Under the pieces are notes generated by a model. It was not told where the DNA came from. It saw nothing but the letters and a program-made list of their open reading frames with translations, and ran no database searches. From Morella rubra (lineage: Eukaryota; Streptophyta; Magnoliopsida; Fagales; Myricaceae), in contig CM025856.1 in assembly GCA_003952965.2 (NCBI GenBank), forward strand, positions 14,216,309 through 14,280,308: a DNA stretch of 64,000 bases, written 5' to 3'. The position numbers and the translations under genes are program-made. This document shows, piece by piece, positions 59,310 to 64,000 of the stretch (positions within the stretch are counted from its first letter, which is position 1; the number at the start of each line of letters is the position of its first letter).

Positions 59310-62300
59310 ATGGAGCCAGAAGTCGTCGAAATTCCGCCCTCGTTTTTCCGGCCCTCGAAATTGCTCGGACAGAAAGAGGTCTAAACGAAGAAAATTCTAT
59401 TCCTTTTCGACTCGATTCTCTGAAATTCTTGCTTGTTTCTTTCGCTTGAACACTTGCCTTAATATGTACGCATGAACGAATCCTCGAAAGTTAGCTTCTT
59501 TCAAGTGAATTTTGAAATTCTATTCTACCAGTTTTTAGTTTTCCGTTTGGATTGGTGATCGCACACTTCGGATTGCGGACATGTCCTGTTTGGATCACTG
59601 CTTCTACTGGGATGGGACTTTTTTAGCTAAGGCATGCTGTAAATATTTTGAATTGCTTGAAATTGATAAGGAGAGTGTGTTTTCGTTACGACAGTGTATA
59701 CTCTTGCTTGCTTCTGCAATATTGGGGATTTAAAACTAATCTAGTTAGATTTTCTGGTTTTAGGGTTGTCTTTCGCTAAATTTTTTCCCCCGGTTGTTTT
59801 ATGCGTCTTTTGGAAATTTCATTCAAGGGAGTTTCGAAGTGGAAATATGGGATGTAGGGATATTGCAGCCATCGTGGTTAGGTAAAATATTGCATTGGGG
59901 GGAAGATTTGAAACTCCTGTTGTTCGTTTCATTCCTTTTGTCTTTGCTGTTGGTTGAAGAAAAATGTGCTTGGCTATTGTCGGTATAGTTTTGTCACTGC
60001 TGTACTGTTTGCTAGTAAGTTGTTAGTGACTACTGGTAATTTGGTAACTGAATTGATGATACTGGACTTGCATCGAAGTTTGTGCATCTATTTCAGATTA
60101 ATGTACTTAGTTACGACACCCCTCCCTACAAGAAAAAAGAAAAAAGAAGAAGAAGAGTTTAAGAGGTGGTGTAAAGAATTACTTAGTGTTAATGTATTAT
60201 AAAGAATGTACTGCCGGATCTCTTTTGCATTGTTTTCTCTTTTCTATTGAGGGAGTTGGGTTCCTTTATATGTTATAAATTTAGAATTTGTGTATTGACA
60301 CATGCTTGGTTACTGTAAATGACAGTTGAGCAGCAGATGTATCTGCTCTCAAATTGCAGTTGGCACTATGAGGAGAGATGGTTTCCAATTTAGAAATTGG
60401 AAAGGTAGAGAAGGTAGATATAAGCTGCTAATAGCACGATATCCTGCATAAAGTGTCTGAACACTTTGGTAAAGGCTCAAAATCTGCCGCCAGACTGAGA
60501 GATTTAGGGCACATCAGGATAGCAAAAAATTCATGGGTTTAGGTTTTAGGGAAATATGTTTGAGGACATTTTTATAGCTTTTGTGAAAGTGGGTAGGTTG
60601 AATGAAGAATTGTTTGGATAGATTCTTTGAGATTGATAATTTTTTGAGGTTTAGTGTTAGTTTTTATGTTGTTTTTTCTAAAGGTCTGCACGGCACCCTA
60701 CTACCCTTGGTGGGTTGCGACAATTGCAGGCGTCGTAGATCCTGCCACCTAGGAGGGTTGGCTAATGGGTTGGCCACAATCCATTGCGTCACAGGGTCGA
60801 TCATGCCTCCAAGGGTGGTGACCCACAATCGGAGCCATCTTGGGATCAACCACGACTATTGCGTCATCCCAGCCGTTGGGGCGGCTGCCTTCATCGCATC
60901 GAGAGGGTATTCCCTCAGTAGTGCGCTTGAGGGAAGGGGAAGACTTTTGTTTTCAAAGTTTTAGAGTTATATTTTTAATCTTATTTATTTATTTTTATAT
61001 TCGTTGTTTTTTCAAAATCTCAGTTTTGGGGAGTTTGAAAGAAAATCTGAAAATCCAGAAGATTCCTAAAAAATTGGGAAGGTTCTTGCTTCCCAAACAT
61101 CTCGTTTGATGTTTGTACTAAGAAATTCATGTGGATGTTGAATCTTCAGTTTTGAATATTTTTGGTCTTGGTCTTGTGGTTATTGGCATGTGAGTATGCT
61201 TTCTCTTTCTTTCTGTTCCCTGCTTGCCTTCTTTTCTGTCTTGTTGAACACTTTGAGGCTGATGAAATAGAATAGCACTAGCATTGCCTTGTGGAGTGAA
61301 AAAATATTTTGTCTTATATAATTGGAGTTTTAAGTACTGAAAATATTTGGTTACCAGTTAATGAAGGTAAGGGAAATTTCTTGACCCTTTCTAGGTTATT
61401 CTGCATGATGTGATTGATATAGACAAAGATGGAGATTCGGGCGACGTCGTGTTCATAGATGAAACATTTGATGCAAACAAGAAAGGGAAGGCAATAAAAG
61501 ATGTTTTTGACGGTCATGATGATAATCAAGCTAAGGTTTGTGAGAAACATTTTAAATATGTTCTAGCTGTTGATTTGTGACTTTTATTAGAACAATAAAC
61601 ATCCAAGTCAGCTATATGTTCTCTTATTCTTCTTTGTATTTATTGTATTATTTTTCAGGAACCTTTGCCCAATTATTTTTTTGCTGCTTCTGGTGCGGAA
61701 AACCTTGATCCAGTGAATGGGATTGAATGTTTGGAGAGTTTTTCTCCCGTCTCGCATAATGTGATCAACCTTGATGGTCATAGTTCTGACCTATCTTATG
61801 ACGATAATAATGATGTTTATTTTGATGATTTCATGGATTTTGATGAGTATGCCTTCGTGCAAGCCCATTTTGATAACATGGATATCCCTCCTGGGATAGA
61901 GGCGCCAATTCCTTGGTTGCCAGATTTTCCTCAGGCCAAGAAAAAGGCAGATATTGCAAGTAGTTCACACTGCAAAGGGTCTGAAATCCACTTGAATTCT
62001 GTGGGTCCCCATGGGATAGACTCATCTATGTCTTCAAGGTCAGCAAAGCCTGCTTATGTTGACTTGACACCATCTTCAGTGGGTAGTTCAGGCATGCAAA
62101 CCCAAATGGATACTGTAATTAACCATCCTGAAATGGATCCATCTTCACCTTGGAATCATTCACGAGCTGCCCAAAGTAAGAATAAATCATCTGCTCCAAA
62201 GCACAGAGGGAATGCTCTGAATCTCCCCCTTGGGAAAGAATCATCAAAATCAAGGTGGTTCTTGGAGCCTTTCAAAAGCAAGAAAAAGCCAGTTGCTTCA

Positions 62301-63678
62301 AATAATTCAACTATAATTAGTTATGTCAATCAATTGGACTTAATGGAATCATCTAGTTGGGGACATTATACTCCTGAGAAGGTTAAGAAGCAAGTTAGTA
62401 CGAGTAGTACATATAATCCACCTTTCCCAGTGCATGCAGATCCATCAAGTTATCCTACTGGAGTAGAACCATCCATGCCCTGGTGGCAGGAGTCCTTTAA
62501 AACAAAAATGATGAAGCAGGCTTTTGCTAGCCATCCAACACAATCTGCTTTTTATGTTCCATTTCCTGGTTTACATGGTCCTTCAGAAGAAGTGGCTGAT
62601 ATCCCCTGGGTTCACGATCCTTTCCCAAATAAGTATCACGTAGCTGCTGAAGGTAGTTCAACATTTCCTGTTGAGGCAATCTCTGGCAGGGACAAAGATG
62701 AAATTCTGAGGAACTTCCAGAGTTTTAAACAATTTGATACTGTTGAAGACCATTCAGACCATCACTTTACTGTCCATGGTTCTTACATGAAGCAGGTGAC
62801 TAGGTTTAGGTGATGCATAGTATGCCTTGTTGTTTTTCAATACCTTGTACTAAACCTCTGTAATTTACGTCTTTGTCACCTTCTTTCTTGCAGCCACCAA
62901 AGAATTGGGCAAAAAGGATTCAGGAGGAGTGGAAAATCCTGGAGAAGGATTTGCCAGGTGATCTATTGATGCTTTCTGTTCATGTTATGTAATGGCTCTG
63001 ACTTCCCCATAAGTGGAAACTATACTTTGCAATTAAAACTCAAAAAATGAGTTTGCTGAACATAGCTGTAGAAACAGTGTGGGATGCTCCCTGAACCACC
63101 TTTCCTTTCCCCTTTCTGTTTAATGCACAACAGGTACAATATTTGTGAGGGTTTATGAAACAAGGATGGAGCTTCTGCGTGCTGTCATCATTGGAGCGGA
63201 GGGCACTCCCTACCATGACGGTCTCTTCTTCTTTGATGTTTTTTTCCCCAGTGACTATCCTAATGTACCCCCGGTATGTGATTGAGGCTTTGAACATGTG
63301 GCACTTGTTTTTACACCTGCTGGTTTACATAATAAGTCTGACAACTGAGGAAATTGCTTATGCCAGCATGTCTATTACCACTCTGGTGGCCTTCGACTGA
63401 ATCCGAATTTGTACAATTGTGGGAAAGTATGCCTCAGTTTGCTTAACACATGGTCTGGCAACAAGAATGAGAAGTGGATCCCAGGTGTATCAACAATACT
63501 ACAAGTGCTTGTCTCCATACAAGGGTTAATCTTGAATACAAAGCCCTATTTTAATGAACCTGGGTATGCACATATGAGTGGCTCAGCCTCTGGTGAAATG
63601 AGGTCCCAGCAATACAATGAGGATACATTTATCCTGTCATTGAAAACAATGATGTACACAATGAGGAGGCCACCAAAG
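59310..63678 (+). CDS. Ubiquitin-conjugating enzyme E2, UBC25/UBC26-like, 3' end outside window
   Basis: Large plant E2 with an acidic N-terminal extension and a BIRC6-type UBC domain; it takes ubiquitin from E1 as a thioester. Exons 59310-59378, 61395-61535, 61659-62795, 62894-62957, 63134-63273 and 63367-63678 give one frame of 621 codons, all GT-AG. It opens MEPEVVEIPPSFFRPSKLLG, then a Gly/Asp-rich acidic segment (DVIDIDKDGDSGDVVFIDE) and about 380 poorly conserved residues with recurrent 'PW' motifs. The UBC fold reads NWAKRIQEEWKILEKDLP, TRMELLRAVIIGAEGTPYHD, FFFDVFFPSDYPNVPP and YYHSGGLRLNPNLYNCGKVC. The catalytic Cys is the one in KVCLSLL (about residue 539). The last donor at 63679 leads into an intron, and the usual C-terminal helices are beyond 64000. 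The first ATG matches the family's MEP.VVEIPP start. Intron 1 (2.0 kb) holds a GC-rich insertion. Confidence 0.93.
60686..60945. other. GC-rich insertion in intron 1 of the E2 gene
   Basis: About 260 bp of clearly higher GC than the AT-rich intron around it, starting near GTCTGCACGGCACCC and ending near GAGGGAAGGGG. Parts face each other as imperfect inverted repeats (CTACCCTTGGTGGGTTGCGA against AGGGTGGTGACCCACAATCG runs on opposite sides of 60790). This may be a foldback element or captured sequence. Open frames across it are compositional. Confidence 0.5.
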
Positions 63679-64000
63679 GTAAGATTCCCTAGATTTTTCC
63701 TCGTTAAATGGTATCAATGTCCGCATGCTGGGATTGACATAGAGGTATACTTTAAGAAAGTATTTTTAACCTCATTGGTAGGCTTTCTGTTAAAGTTTCA
63801 TTGGCACAATCCAGTGAATCAATTCATGAAGGTTCCTGGGTACATTTTTGATACTTCAATGAAATGGTAAAGTTACTATAGTCTTAGCCAAAAACATGTT
63901 ATGTGCATTAGTTGTGCAACTTTGAGAAGAAGAGTTACAGGGGCTTCATGGTGCACATTTGAAAATTGAATACTTTATTAGGTATTTTTGGAGTATGCAT

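Noticed and set aside
60602..60964. 120-codon ORF in E2 intron 1
   Set aside because: It opens in AT-rich intron and continues only because of the GC-rich insertion; the opposite strand is also open and no family is recognisable.
1..64000. CRISPR array, bacterial operon or phage island
   Set aside because: No regularly spaced identical repeats, no operon-like packing and no ribosome-binding-site pattern; all confident genes are plant nuclear genes with introns or plant-type leaders.

Overview
This 64 kb window is nuclear DNA of a flowering plant, most likely a eudicot. All confident genes are intron-rich with GT-AG junctions and match plant families. The spacers are AT-rich and full of plant-type transposons: Mutator-like foldback elements with 9-bp target duplications, hAT and Harbinger-like elements, and plant LINEs with DUF4283, zf-RVT and RNase H parts. 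I could not identify the species. One run of 1,000 N (8245-9244) is an assembly gap.

Layout. (1) 195-6598, plus strand: the last 11 coding exons of the mismatch-repair MutL gene PMS1; its start lies upstream of the window. (2) 7.3-19 kb: gene-poor, with a stretch that looks like organelle DNA beside the gap, a decayed plastid trnS-GCU copy, four Mutator-type miniature elements and a 1.39 kb hAT element. (3) 20149-24705, plus: a DUF616 glycosyltransferase-like gene close to Arabidopsis MUCI70. (4) 28033-28482, plus: a single-exon four-helix membrane protein of unknown function. (5) 32578-32817, plus: copper chaperone COX17. (6) 34361-35628, minus: a three-exon type 3 metallothionein, convergent with COX17. 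(7) 35115-40597: a near-identical tandem duplication of about 2.65 kb that copies the metallothionein promoter and first exon and the 3' exons of an unidentified minus-strand gene (about 40.1-44.9 kb). (8) 46058-55451: a composite Mutator-like element with roughly 250-bp terminal inverted repeats, carrying a pentatricopeptide-repeat gene fragment that was later split by two LINEs in opposite orientation, with a Harbinger-like MITE inside the right repeat. (9) 59310-63678, plus: all but the 3' end of a UBC25/UBC26-like ubiquitin-conjugating enzyme, running off the right edge.

The genes do not form one pathway. The closest functional pairing is COX17 and the metallothionein, both Cys-rich copper-related proteins about 1.5 kb apart tail to tail; I treat this as possible coincidence. 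The most notable structures are the nested gene-capturing element at 46-55.5 kb and the duplicated metallothionein promoter/exon-1 module, whose spare first exon keeps an intact splice donor. I found no clearly new molecular system.
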